From positions 868,001 through 932,000 of the forward strand of contig NZ_JASNWE010000002.1 in NCBI RefSeq assembly GCF_030283145.1: a stretch of 64,000 bases of DNA, in the 5' to 3' direction. Of this stretch, positions 1 to 7,150 are shown in pieces. This stretch comes from Actinomadura xylanilytica (GTDB lineage: Bacteria > Actinomycetota > Actinomycetes > Streptosporangiales > Streptosporangiaceae). Position 1 is the stretch's first letter, and each line of letters begins with the position of its first letter. The notes below the pieces were generated by a model, which ran no database searches, was not told where the DNA came from, and saw nothing but the letters and a program-made list of their open reading frames with translations. The translations under genes were made by a program, and so were the position numbers.

Positions 1-41
1 TCGTGGAGGAGATCGAGGCGATCGAGGGCCGCAGCATCTGA
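1..41 (+). CDS. 3' end of an unidentified gene (partial)
   Basis: An open frame enters from the left edge and stops at a TGA at 39-41. The visible C-terminus is acidic (VEEIEAIEGRSI). Thirteen codons are too few to name a family. The conserved core further right makes a gyrA-neighbourhood gene possible, but that is only context. Confidence 0.4.
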   Translation, partial: VEEIEAIEGRSI

Positions 42-53
42 CCAGGGCCGACG

Positions 54-76
54 GTTTTCCACATCCTGTGGAAAAC
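54..76. promoter_or_regulatory. Perfect inverted repeat of two DnaA-box-like half sites
   Basis: GTTTTCCACA (54-63), a 3-base spacer and TGTGGAAAAC (67-76) form a perfect 10-bp inverted repeat. Each arm contains TTTTCCACA, one or two bases from the DnaA box TTATCCACA/TTGTCCACA. It lies 13 bases after the stop of the first gene, so it could also act as a transcription-ending hairpin, although no T-run follows. Confidence 0.45.
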
Positions 77-202
77 ATGCGGCCATCCCCGCCCAAACCT
101 TCGGTCTGCGGACGGGCCGTCCGCCGCGTGCGGGCGTGTCCGCGCCGCGTTCCCGGGCACGAGGATCTCATCGGCCCGAGCTGAAGGACCAGGAGGCGCG
201 CG

Positions 203-442
203 ATGCCCGCCAAGGACCACCGCCGGCAACCGGCGGGAGACGAGCCGCTGACCGCGCGCAGCCCGCTGCGGACGCGCGCGGTGATGTCCGGCGTCACGCT
301 GGTCGCCGCGGTGGTCGTCGCGATCCTCTTCCTCCTGCTCGGCTCGCCGCCCGCGAACCGGGTCGTGGCGGGCATCTGCGCCGCGTTCGGCCTGGTGGCC
401 GTGATCGACCTCGCGGTCATCGGCTGGCGCCTGCACCGCTGA
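203..442 (+). CDS. Small two-helix membrane protein, DUF6343-like
   Basis: A 79-residue protein with a charged N-terminus carrying EPLTARSPLRTR, then two hydrophobic helices (about residues 29-48 and 54-74) and a short basic tail. The EPLTARSPLR sequence before the first helix resembles the actinobacterial DUF6343 family of small membrane proteins, whose role is unknown. The ATG at 203 follows an AGGAGG-type ribosome site. It stands alone between the window-edge gene and the truncated esterase. The family assignment is from memory of the motif and is moderate. Confidence 0.6.
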   Translation: MPAKDHRRQPAGDEPLTARSPLRTRAVMSGVTLVAAVVVAILFLLLGSPPANRVVAGICAAFGLVAVIDLAVIGWRLHR

Positions 443-587
443 CCGGACGCCCGTCCGCCATCGCTCCACCGCGAACAGGGCCGCCGCCGTCCGTCCTGTT
501 CGCGGTGGCCGGGGTGGGGTTGGCCCCACTTGAAGAGTGGGGCGTGCCCCGCTGCCTCGTGGGCGGAATCGAGGTGGGATTCGGTAC

Positions 588-1238
588 ATGGACCTCGCCA
601 CGCCCGGTGCCCGCGCCGCCAAGCTCTTCATCGGCGGGCTGGCGGGCGTCGCCCTGATCGCCGGGATCGTGGAGAGGTCCGCGTCGCCGTGGACGAGCGC
701 CTGGAGCACCGCGGTCCAGCGCCCGGTGGGCGGTGACGGCGAGGACGACGGCGCGGGGGGCGATTGGTCGCGGAAGGGATTCTCCGACCAGTCCGTACGG
801 CAGATCGTGCGCGCGAGCGCAGGGGGCGAGAGGGTCCGGATCCGGCTCTCCAACGTGTACGGGACCAGGCCGCTTCGTGTGGCGGCGGCGACGGTCGGCC
901 GGGCTGGGGGCGGCGCCGCGGTGTGGCCGGAGAGCATCCGGGACGTGACGTTCGGCCGGACGGCGTCCGCGGTGGTCCCGGCCGGGCGGGAGGCCGTCAG
1001 CGATCCCGTGCCCGTGCCGGTCTCGCCGCTGGAACGGCTCGCGGTGACGCTGCGCTTCACGGACCCGACCGGACCGGCGACGTTCCACCGGTTCGCGGCG
1101 GCCACCTCGTACCGGGCGCCAGGTGATCATCTAGCCGACACCGCCGCCGGGGCGTTCTCCGAATCATCCGGTTCCTGGTACTACCTCAGCGGCGTCGAGG
1201 TGGCGGGCCGACCTCCCGCCGATCTCCCGGACCTCTGA
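588..1238 (+). pseudogene. Truncated SGNH/GDSL hydrolase, N-terminal domain only
   Basis: The frame encodes about 216 residues. After an N-terminal hydrophobic segment come features of the beta-sandwich that precedes the GDSL catalytic domain in actinobacterial secreted SGNH hydrolases: SPWTSAWSTAVQ, FSDQSVRQIVRAS, RVRIRLSNVYGTRPL and RFAAATSY. Those proteins are about 400 residues. Here the frame ends at YYLSGVEVAGRPPADLPDL, where the GDSIT catalytic block should begin, so the catalytic Ser and Asp/His are absent. The ATG at 588 has GAGGTGGG upstream. It is probably a decayed gene, though the domain might still be made and secreted. Confidence 0.65.
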
Positions 1239-1258
1239 GACCGTCCGCGCATCCGTAT

Positions 1259-1274
1259 TAGTCAAGTTTGACTA
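1259..1274. promoter_or_regulatory. Operator-like inverted repeat before the VOC gene
   Basis: TAGTCAA-GT-TTGACTA is a perfect 7-bp inverted repeat with a 2-bp spacer, 29 bases before the ATG at 1304. Size and symmetry fit a MarR-type or similar dimeric repressor site. No cognate regulator is adjacent. Confidence 0.5.
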
Positions 1275-1303
1275 GAAGCCCGGTGGCGACCTACGCTCCC
1301 GGC

Positions 1304-2011
1304 ATGGACGAGAAGACGATCCCGATCTTTCCGTGCCGGTCCATCGACGAGACCTGGGGGTTCTACCGGGCTCTCGGCTTCGAGCAGACCTCGTACCAGA
1401 AGAGCCCCAACCCCTTCCTCACCGTCAGGCGAGGCGACATCGACCTCCAGTTCTTCGGCTGGAAGCAGCACGACCCGGCCGGGTCGCTGCACATGTGCTA
1501 CATCTCCACCCCGGGCGTCGATGCGCTGTACGAGTCGTTCCGCGGCGGGCTCAGGACGGCGCTCGGCCGCGTCCCGACCCGCGGGCTGCCCCGGATCGGG
1601 GCGCTGAAGGACATGACCTACGGCGTGCGGCAGTTCCTGGTCACCGACCCCGACGGCAACCAGCTCCGCATCGGCCAGCCGATCTCCGACGACTTCGAGC
1701 ACTCCCCCGTGCCCAGGGATCCGGTGGCCAAGGCCCTGCACATGGCCGTGCTGCTGGGTGACTCCAAGGAGGATCCGCGGGCCGCCGCCCGGATCCTCGA
1801 CCACCTTCTGGCGTCCGGCGAGTCCCGTACCGTGCCGCAGCAGGTCAAGGCGGCGGTGCTGCGCGCCGACATGGCCGTCCGGTTGGACGACCCGTCCCGC
1901 GCCCGCGAGCTGCTCGCCGAGGTGCGCGCGACCGATCTCACCGACCCGGACCGCGCCGCCCTGCGCGACGAGCTGAGCCGTCTCGAAGACCTGGAGACCG
2001 CCCTCGGCTGA
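1304..2011 (+). CDS. VOC/glyoxalase-fold protein with helical C-terminal extension
   Basis: 235 residues. The first ~120 are a VOC (glyoxalase/bleomycin-resistance) module: IPIFPCRSIDETWGFYRALGF at the start and the typical end FLVTDPDGNQLRIGQP. Such proteins act as metal enzymes or drug binders; the substrate cannot be told from sequence. The remaining ~100 residues are an Ala/Arg/Leu-rich helical region resembling TPR-like repeats, which single-domain VOC proteins lack. The ATG at 1304 is chosen because it starts the VOC fold and lies just after the 1259-1274 operator; no clear ribosome site is seen, so the message may be leaderless. Confidence 0.75.
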   Translation: MDEKTIPIFPCRSIDETWGFYRALGFEQTSYQKSPNPFLTVRRGDIDLQFFGWKQHDPAGSLHMCYISTPGVDALYESFRGGLRTALGRVPTRGLPRIGALKDMTYGVRQFLVTDPDGNQLRIGQPISDDFEHSPVPRDPVAKALHMAVLLGDSKEDPRAAARILDHLLASGESRTVPQQVKAAVLRADMAVRLDDPSRARELLAEVRATDLTDPDRAALRDELSRLEDLETALG

Positions 2012-2068
2012 GCCGTCCGGCCGCTGTCCTGGGAAGCGTCAAGTCCGGAGCGTCGGCTGGTACCCGCG

Positions 2069-2084
2069 ATACCCCCGGGGGTAT
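2069..2084. promoter_or_regulatory. CsoR-type copper operator (perfect palindrome)
   Basis: ATACCCCCGGGGGTAT is a perfect 16-bp palindrome with the TACCCC...GGGGTA form known for copper-sensing CsoR repressors in actinobacteria. It sits 46 bases before the start of a secreted protein that keeps SOD-type copper ligands. CsoR itself is not in the window. Confidence 0.65.
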
Positions 2085-2129
2085 GGACGGAGGTGGTCAT
2101 GCAATCCGCCACATCGCAAGGAGATGCTC

Positions 2130-2696
2130 GTGAAGGTTCGTCACCTCGTGCCCGCGGCCGGGGCGGCACTGGCCGTCGCCGCCGGTACCGTCGCGGTCCT
2201 GCCCCCGACCGCGTCCATGGCCGCACCGGCGTCGTCGACGAGGGGTGATCGGGTCGAGGTCCGGGTCTGGGAGACCTTCCTGCCCGCCGCCAAGGCCACC
2301 CGCGCGTTCAGCTACGACGCCAAGCGGGTGCCGGCCGGGTCGCGGGCGTCGGTGCGGTCGCTGAGCGCGGCCGGCCGCAGCCGCGTGACGCTCAGGGTGC
2401 ACGGCCTCGAACCCGGCAGCGCCTACAACGCCCATGTGCACGTCAAACCCTGTGCGGCCGATCCCGCCGCGTCCGGCGCGCACTACAAGAACGACCCCAA
2501 GGGCCCGGAGAACCCGCAGAACGAGATCTGGTTCAGCTTCCGCACCGACGGCGAGGGGGACGCGACCGCGACGGCCTGGCACCCATGGACGTTCGCCAAC
2601 GACCGGAAGCCCGGCTCGGTCGTCATCCACAACCCGGCGCTGCCCGACGGCACGCAGCCGAGGGCCGGCTGCCTCAGCGTCCCGTTCGCCCCGTGA
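2130..2696 (+). CDS. Secreted Cu/Zn superoxide dismutase-like protein
   Basis: 188 residues with a signal peptide (residues ~1-32, ending SMAAPA). The mature part aligns by motif to SodC: HVHVKPC followed by GAHYKND supplies the H-x-H copper pair, a Cys and the bridging His, and SVVIH near the end gives the fourth copper His; GCLSVPF supplies the second disulfide Cys. The zinc-binding His/Asp loop and the active-site Arg are not evident, so it may be copper-only or a copper-binding relative rather than a full dismutase. The GTG at 2130 has AAGGAG six bases upstream; an ATG at 2124 overlaps that site and is less likely. Copper control is suggested by the palindrome at 2069-2084. Confidence 0.7.
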   Translation: MKVRHLVPAAGAALAVAAGTVAVLPPTASMAAPASSTRGDRVEVRVWETFLPAAKATRAFSYDAKRVPAGSRASVRSLSAAGRSRVTLRVHGLEPGSAYNAHVHVKPCAADPAASGAHYKNDPKGPENPQNEIWFSFRTDGEGDATATAWHPWTFANDRKPGSVVIHNPALPDGTQPRAGCLSVPFAP

Positions 2697-2718
2697 CCGG
2701 CCGGGCGATTCTCCCGAT

Positions 2719-2770
2719 TTGACCAGACAGGTCTGTCTGTCTACTCTGCACTAGACAGACCTGTCTGTCT
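2719..2770 (+). promoter_or_regulatory. Promoter with two TetR-type operators
   Basis: TTGACC (2719-2724) and TACTCT (2742-2747) are 17 bases apart, a good vegetative promoter. Two related inverted repeats cover it: CAGACAG-GT-CTGTCTG (2724-2739) between the -35 and -10, and AGACAGAC-CT-GTCTGTCT (2753-2770) just downstream. Both share the GACAG/CTGTC half site. The TetR gene at 3389 is the obvious candidate repressor. Confidence 0.7.
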
Positions 2771-2793
2771 TGGTCGACTTCTGGAGTATCCCC

Positions 2794-3381
2794 TTGAAGA
2801 TCATCGTAATCGGCGCGACCGGCACCATCGGCTCGGCGGTGGCCGCCGCCCTGGAGCCGGCGCACGAGGTCGTCCGCGCGTCGCGCCGCGGTCCGGTGCG
2901 CGTCGACATGCACGACCTCGCCTCGATCGACGCACTGTTCGAGACGGTCCCCGACGCCGATGCCGTCGTCTGCTGCGCGGCGAGCGGCGTGCTCAGCCCG
3001 CTGGACTCCGACGACGACGCCGTCCTCCCCGGCGTCGAGGGCAAGCTGTACGGCCAGGTGCACCTCGTCCGGACCGCGCTCCGGCACCTGCCGGACGGCG
3101 GATCGGTCACCCTCACCAGCGGCGTGATCCCGCTGTCCCTGAAGGGCGCCTCGTTCGGCGCCCTGGCCAACGCGGGCCTCGACGCGTTCGTCCGCTTCGC
3201 CGCGACCGAGCTGCCGCGCGGCCTCAGGGTGAACGCCGTCAGCCCCGGCTGGGTGGCCGAGACCCTGGAGAGCATGGGCCTGGACGCCGCCGAGGGCACG
3301 CCCGCCAAGGAGGTGGCGGACGCCTTCGTCCAGGCGGCCGAGGGCACCGCGAGCGGCCACACCTTCACCTTCGGCGGATAG
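2794..3381 (+). CDS. Short-chain dehydrogenase/reductase
   Basis: 195 residues. The N-terminal GATGTIG is the Rossmann NAD(P)-binding motif. There is no classic YxxxK with a preceding Ser; SFGALANAGLDAFVRF occupies that position, as in the short (~200 aa) SDR group often paired with TetR regulators. NAVSPGWVAET is the usual C-terminal SDR block. Start: TTG at 2794, seven bases after CTGGAG; a TTG at 2770 in frame lies inside the operator. It is the first gene of a two-gene unit with the TetR regulator (7-base gap) and is presumably its target. Substrate unknown. Confidence 0.8.
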   Translation: MKIIVIGATGTIGSAVAAALEPAHEVVRASRRGPVRVDMHDLASIDALFETVPDADAVVCCAASGVLSPLDSDDDAVLPGVEGKLYGQVHLVRTALRHLPDGGSVTLTSGVIPLSLKGASFGALANAGLDAFVRFAATELPRGLRVNAVSPGWVAETLESMGLDAAEGTPAKEVADAFVQAAEGTASGHTFTFGG

Positions 3382-3388
3382 CCGCCCG

Positions 3389-4075
3389 ATGACACGCATC
3401 GACAAGGGCCCGGCCGCAGACCGGAGTGCCGCGAGTGCCGGAGCCGCGCCGCGCGATCCCGCCCGCGGATCCGCCCGTGAACCCGCTCGCGATCGGATCC
3501 TGCGAACCGCGACCGACCTCTTCTACGCGCACGGCATCCGGGGCGTCGGGATCGACAGGATCATCGCCGACTCGGGGGTGGCGAAGGCGACCCTCTACGC
3601 GCACTTCCGGTCCAAGGACGAGCTGGTGCTGGCCTATCTGCGGCAGGCCGACGAGAAATGGCGCCGGATGCTGCGAGAGGCCGCCGCCGCGGCGGCGGCC
3701 TCCGGGAATGATCCGCGCGAGGCGCTGACCGGCATGTTCGACGCGATCAAGGTGACGGACGGCGGAGAGGGAGGGGAGGAGGGAACGGAAAGGGGCGAGG
3801 GCGGTTTCCGCGGCTGCGCCTTCATCAACACCGCCAGCGAGTCCCGGCCCGGCACCGCGGTGCACGAGGCCACGATCGCGCACAAGCGGGCGGTCCTGGC
3901 CTGGACGCGCGACCTCGCCGAGGCCGCGGGCGCCGCAGATCCCGCGCTGCTGGCCCGCGAACTGACGATCCTTCTCGACGGCGCCATGTCGGCCGCCTCG
4001 CTCGAACCGGTTCCCGAGGTGGTGCGGGCCGCCCGCCGCGCCGCCCGCGCGGTCGTCGACCGCTCCTGCCCCTGA
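3389..4075 (+). CDS. TetR family transcriptional regulator
   Basis: 228 residues. After a disordered Ala/Arg-rich N-terminus, residues ~34-80 form the TetR helix-turn-helix: DRILRTATDLFYAHGIRGV, then IDRIIADSGVAKATLY and HFRSKDELVLAYL. The ligand domain contains an acidic low-complexity insertion near residue 130 (GGEGGEEGTERGEGG). It follows the SDR by seven bases and most likely represses that unit through the paired GACAG/CTGTC operators at 2724-2770. Inducer unknown. Confidence 0.85.
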   Translation: MTRIDKGPAADRSAASAGAAPRDPARGSAREPARDRILRTATDLFYAHGIRGVGIDRIIADSGVAKATLYAHFRSKDELVLAYLRQADEKWRRMLREAAAAAAASGNDPREALTGMFDAIKVTDGGEGGEEGTERGEGGFRGCAFINTASESRPGTAVHEATIAHKRAVLAWTRDLAEAAGAADPALLARELTILLDGAMSAASLEPVPEVVRAARRAARAVVDRSCP

Positions 4076-4129
4076 CCGGCGGGCCGCGCCGGCCCGCCCA
4101 TTCGTGATCACTGCCGCGCCGACGGTGTG

Positions 4130-4630
4130 TCGGCTGGAGGACGGCCGTGCACAGCCGGGATCGTGCTGTGCACGGTCCCCGCCGCCCTGGGGATCGAGCT
4201 GGGGATTTCCGGTGGGTAGTGCAATCCACCGCTGGCGGGGGCCTGTGGAGGCACTTTACCCACAGGCTGTGAACAGCCTGTGTGCGACCATGCGCGCAAC
4301 GTGTTCTTCTGCCTGGTCATCGGCTTTTCCACGGAGTGGACAACTTCTCCAGGGGGTTGGGGGCAACCTGGGGATGGGCGGTGGACAGACGCCGCACCCA
4401 CAATTCCCAGGCTGTGCACAGTAGTTATCCACAGGCTGTGGAAATCGCCGTGGACAGCGGGCGTGGGCGGCGGCCCGTGCATCCCCGGGGCCGGGAGGTG
4501 CACAACTGGTGGAAAGCCCCCGCCGCCTGGGGATATCGCTGTGGAATAAGAGCCCCAAAAGCACTGCCCGCGCAGGCTGGAGGGTGTGTGAAAAGTTTCC
4601 CCCAGCCTGTGGACGACGGGGGTTTGATCC
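4130..4630. other. Gene-free stretch dense in DnaA-box-like motifs
   Basis: The interval between the TetR gene and the next gene (4076-4642) has no supportable gene. It is rich in short TGTGG/CCACA elements, which set it apart from flanking DNA. TTATCCACA at 4425-4433 is a consensus DnaA box; near matches are TTTTCCACG (4325-4333), reverse TTGTCCACT (4335-4343), reverse ATTTCCACA (4437-4445), reverse TATTCCACA (4540-4548) and reverse TCGTCCACA (4608-4616). Several sit in CACAGGCTGTG mini-palindromes (for example 4261-4271 and 4431-4440). A DnaA-binding or titration region near the origin is the favoured reading; dnaA and dnaN are absent, so it is not called oriC. Confidence 0.5.
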
Positions 4631-4642
4631 GGACGGCGCCGG

Positions 4643-4993
4643 TCACACGGAGCGGGCCAGCGGATGCCGCGGCTCGTAGATCGGCAGATCGGCCCCGCTG
4701 GGCAGCCGGATCGCCGCGAGCAGTCCCCAGCCCTCGTCGCTGACCGGCTTGGCGATCACCACGTCCCGCGCGACCAGCCCGGCGAGTGTGGCCTCGATGT
4801 CGTCGCACATCAGCGAGAACTCGTACCGCGGCGGGCCGTCGGTCGGATGCGCCGCGAGTTCGGCCGGCGGCAGCTTGAAGATCAGCCAGCCCTGGCCCGC
4901 GTCGACGCCCGCGAACCCGAGCACGTCGCGGATGAACGCCCGGTCGGCGTCCGCGTCGCGGCTGTAGACGATGACATGCGCCCCATTGATCAT
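4643..4993 (-). CDS. VOC/glyoxalase-fold protein
   Basis: 116 residues from the ATG at 4993, which has a GGGGGA purine run just upstream. MINGAHVIVYSRDADADRAFIRDVLGF is the start of a VOC domain and GLLAAIRLPSGADLPIYEPRHP its last strand. It is a single-domain member that would dimerise. Substrate not predictable. It is followed downstream (to the left) by the DnaA-box-rich interval and preceded by the broken methyltransferase. Confidence 0.75.
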   Translation of the reverse strand: MINGAHVIVYSRDADADRAFIRDVLGFAGVDAGQGWLIFKLPPAELAAHPTDGPPRYEFSLMCDDIEATLAGLVARDVVIAKPVSDEGWGLLAAIRLPSGADLPIYEPRHPLARSV

Positions 4994-5057
4994 GGCTCCC
5001 CCTTCGCGCACCCGTGGTCGTACCCGCCGCCCGGACCCGCGACCCGCGCGTCGGCCG

Positions 5058-5534
5058 CTACGGGCGGCGGGAGGCAGCGGCGAGGAAGATCGGGAGCGCG
5101 AGGAAGCACCGGTCCGCGCGGGCGCGTTCGCGCTGGTCGGCGAGCCAGCGGTCCGCCTCGGCCCGGCTGATCGCGCCCGCGCCCCGGGCGGCCTCGGCGA
5201 AGCCGGAGACCATCGGGACCATCGCCTCGCCGGTGAAGACGCCGGTGAGCACCTCGACGGTCACGTCCTGGAAGCCCGCGTCCAGCAGCAGGCGGCGGTG
5301 CCCGCGCGCGGCGCGCGGGGACCTGACCAGGTCCGCGCGGGCGTGCACGATCGTCCGGGTGAGGACCGGGTCGCCGGAGTCGATCACGATGGTGTCCCAG
5401 TCCTGGCCGATCAGGACGGCGCGTCCGCCCGGGGCGAGGACGCGCCGCGCCTCGGCGAGCGCGCGCTCCGGGACCAGGTCGTGCAGCACCTTGTCGGCGC
5501 GGTACCCGGCCGCCTCCCCGTCCTCGAACGGGAG
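5058..5534 (-). pseudogene. C-terminal part of a class I SAM methyltransferase
   Basis: Reading leftward from about 5534, the frame gives LPFEDGE, then VLHDLVPERALAEARRVLAPGGRAVLIGQD, the motif IV/V region of type 11 methyltransferases, and the C-terminal lid (DAGFQDVTVEVLTGVFTGEAMV). The N-terminal ~90 residues with the SAM-binding GxGxG motif I are missing: upstream sequence is instead the coding sequence of a MerR gene on the other strand. The only start within it is a GTG at 5489, too far in to give an enzyme. It is a remnant. Confidence 0.7.
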
Positions 5535-5956
5535 CGCGCGTCCTGCGGCACTGGGAGTCCATGGGGCTGCTCGCGCCGGCGCGCGGGTCCGGAGAACGGC
5601 GCCGCTACGGGAGGGACGACCTCGCCCGGGTGGCGATGATCCTGCGCGCGAAGGAGGCGGGCTTCAAGCTGGAGGACATCCACGAGATGTTCGCGGCCAG
5701 GGCGCCGGACGCCCGCCGCGAGGTCCTGCGCCGCCATCGGGCCGGCCTCGTCCGGCGGATCGCCGAGGCGCGGGCGTCGCTCGCGCTCATCGACTGCGCG
5801 CTCGGCTGCGAGCATGAGGACCTCACCACCTGTGGACGGTTCCAGGCGCTGATCGCCGATCGCGTCGACGCCGGCGCGAGCAGCGATGCCCGCCTGGACG
5901 GCCCGGTCGCGCCACGCCCGGCCGACGGGATCCGGTGCCGATCCGAGGGGGCGTGA
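5528..5956 (+). pseudogene. MerR family regulator lacking its N-terminus
   Basis: In frame from about 5528 the sequence reads TGARVLRHWESMGLLAPARG, the recognition-helix and wing region of MerR, then RRYGRDDLARVAMILRAKEAGFKLEDIHEMF and a C-terminal coiled coil. No start codon precedes this in frame; the first ATG (5561) lies inside the DNA-binding domain. About ten N-terminal residues and the promoter are gone. The methyltransferase on the opposite strand is cut at the same place, so one deletion through the shared divergent promoter explains both. Confidence 0.7.
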
Positions 5957-6005
5957 GGGGCGTGGACAGGGGCCTTGCGAAGGGGCCCGGACCTGCCGCG
6001 ACCTG

Positions 6006-6019
6006 CGAACACCAGTTCG
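6006..6019. promoter_or_regulatory. LexA (SOS) box
   Basis: CGAACACCAGTTCG has the actinobacterial SOS-box form CGAAC-N4-GTTCG with both half sites exact. It lies 24 bases before the ATG of the small gene at 6044. A TAGGGT hexamer at 6029 could be the -10, placing LexA over the promoter. Confidence 0.65.
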
Positions 6020-6043
6020 AAGTGGTGCTAGGGTCGGGGACCT

Positions 6044-6277
6044 ATGGGGCACCTTCTGAACGAGCCGATCCGCGCCGAGCGAGACGCGTCCGGCCGGCTC
6101 ACCGCGTACGTGTGGCGGGGGTCGCGCTACTCGGTGGACGAGATCCTGAAGACCTACGGATCGTCCGCCGAGGCCCAGGTCTACCGGGTCCGGGTGACCG
6201 GCGCCGACGGCGTCGCCGTCGCGGAACTCGGCCGTGACACCGACCGGTGGCGGCTCCGGCACATCTTCTCCGCCTGA
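6044..6277 (+). CDS. Small protein, DUF6504-like, with SOS box
   Basis: 77 residues. LNEPIRAERDASGRLTAYVWRGSRYSVDEILKTYG and a C-terminal WRLRHIF resemble the small beta-rich DUF6504 family (R-x-FxWRGRRY ... WxLxRV). From memory, DUF6504 genes often lie beside imuB/dnaE2 translesion genes, which would suit the LexA box 24 bases upstream, but no such genes are in the window. The ATG at 6044 follows a GGGTCGGGGA purine stretch. Function unknown; the link to DNA damage rests on the operator. Confidence 0.6.
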   Translation: MGHLLNEPIRAERDASGRLTAYVWRGSRYSVDEILKTYGSSAEAQVYRVRVTGADGVAVAELGRDTDRWRLRHIFSA

Positions 6278-6339
6278 CCCGTCCGGCGCGACGGCCCGCA
6301 CCGAGCACGCCGGGCCGGGCCTTGAACACAGCCCAGTGC

Positions 6340-6798
6340 TCAGCTTGTGCGCGCCATGACGGCTCGGACGCGGTCGCAGACGGCCTCGACGGCCGATGGG
6401 TCCGGTGGCGTCCCGTCCCGGAACATCGTCATCTGGAGGTCCGGCCCGTACGTCCCGGTGCGTTCCATGTCGGCCTTCGTGACCGGCTGCACCACGAAGT
6501 GGATGTGTACGGGTTCGCCGCCCGAGTGCGACCACAGGCAGGCGTACACCTGGTCAGGCCGGACGGCCTCCGTGACCGCCGACGCGGTCCGGGCCAGCAG
6601 CGGTCCCAGGACCGCGCTCTCCGCCGCGTCCAGGTCGGCCAGGTGGACGACGTGGCGGACGGGCTTGACCACGAGGGTGCCGACGCCGAGCGGGCCGATG
6701 CAGTGCTCCACCACCCACCCCGGCGCCTCGGCGATCCGGCCGCCGGGGAGGGGGAGCGCTCCGGACGCGAGGTCGCAGGCGACGCAGCCGGCGGTCAC
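6340..6798 (-). CDS. HIT-family nucleotide hydrolase-like protein
   Basis: About 152 residues. VVEHCIGPLGVGTLVVKPVRHVVHLADLDAAE matches the HIT fold core and EPVHIHFVVQP the histidine triad (H-x-H form). HIT proteins hydrolyse or transfer NMP groups. An N-terminal Cys pair (CVAC) may bind zinc, as in some actinobacterial HIT proteins. Start chosen: GTG at 6798, eight bases after GGGAG; other in-frame starts lie at 6801, 6807 and TTG 6816. It overlaps no functional partner; the sequence upstream is the Ig-like fragment. Confidence 0.7.
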   Translation of the reverse strand: MTAGCVACDLASGALPLPGGRIAEAPGWVVEHCIGPLGVGTLVVKPVRHVVHLADLDAAESAVLGPLLARTASAVTEAVRPDQVYACLWSHSGGEPVHIHFVVQPVTKADMERTGTYGPDLQMTMFRDGTPPDPSAVEAVCDRVRAVMARTS

Positions 6799-6812
6799 CA
6801 CGGGCACTCCCG

Positions 6813-7150
6813 TCAACGCAGGGTCACGATGAACTTCTTCGCCTGCCCGATGTTCCCGGACGGGTCGATGGCGCGGTACTCGATGGTGTGCCGCCCCTTG
6901 GCGAGCTTGCCATAGGTGAGGTGGTCGATGACCGTTCCGGTCTCGGAGAAGCGGAAGGGGGCGCGCGAGTCGGTCGGCCAGCCGAAGTAGCTGAACCAGC
7001 CGTCCCCGTCCACCCGGAACTCCGGTACGACCACGCCCGCGCGGTCGTCGGTGCCGGTGAGCCGCATGGTGAACGGGCCGTCGAAGACGTATTCGGGGGC
7101 TTTCCCCGCAGCCTGGGTGCTCTGCGCGGCCCTCGACAGCCTCAGGCCGC
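6813..7150 (-). pseudogene. C-terminal Ig-like domain fragment of a secreted protein
   Basis: The last ~95 residues read as a bacterial Ig-like/OmpL47-type repeat: YVFDGPFTMRLTGTDDRAG, then TVIDHLTYGKLAKGRHTIEYRAIDPSGNIGQAKKFIVTL. Such domains end secreted enzymes or surface proteins. The frame stays open further right, but residues there are low-complexity Arg/Pro sequence with no domain, no signal peptide and no good start. It is probably the detached 3' end of a larger gene. Confidence 0.55.

Noticed and set aside
4130..4630. Chromosomal origin oriC
   Set aside because: DnaA boxes are present but dnaA, dnaN, recF and gyrB are absent from both flanks, and there is no clear A/T-rich unwinding element.
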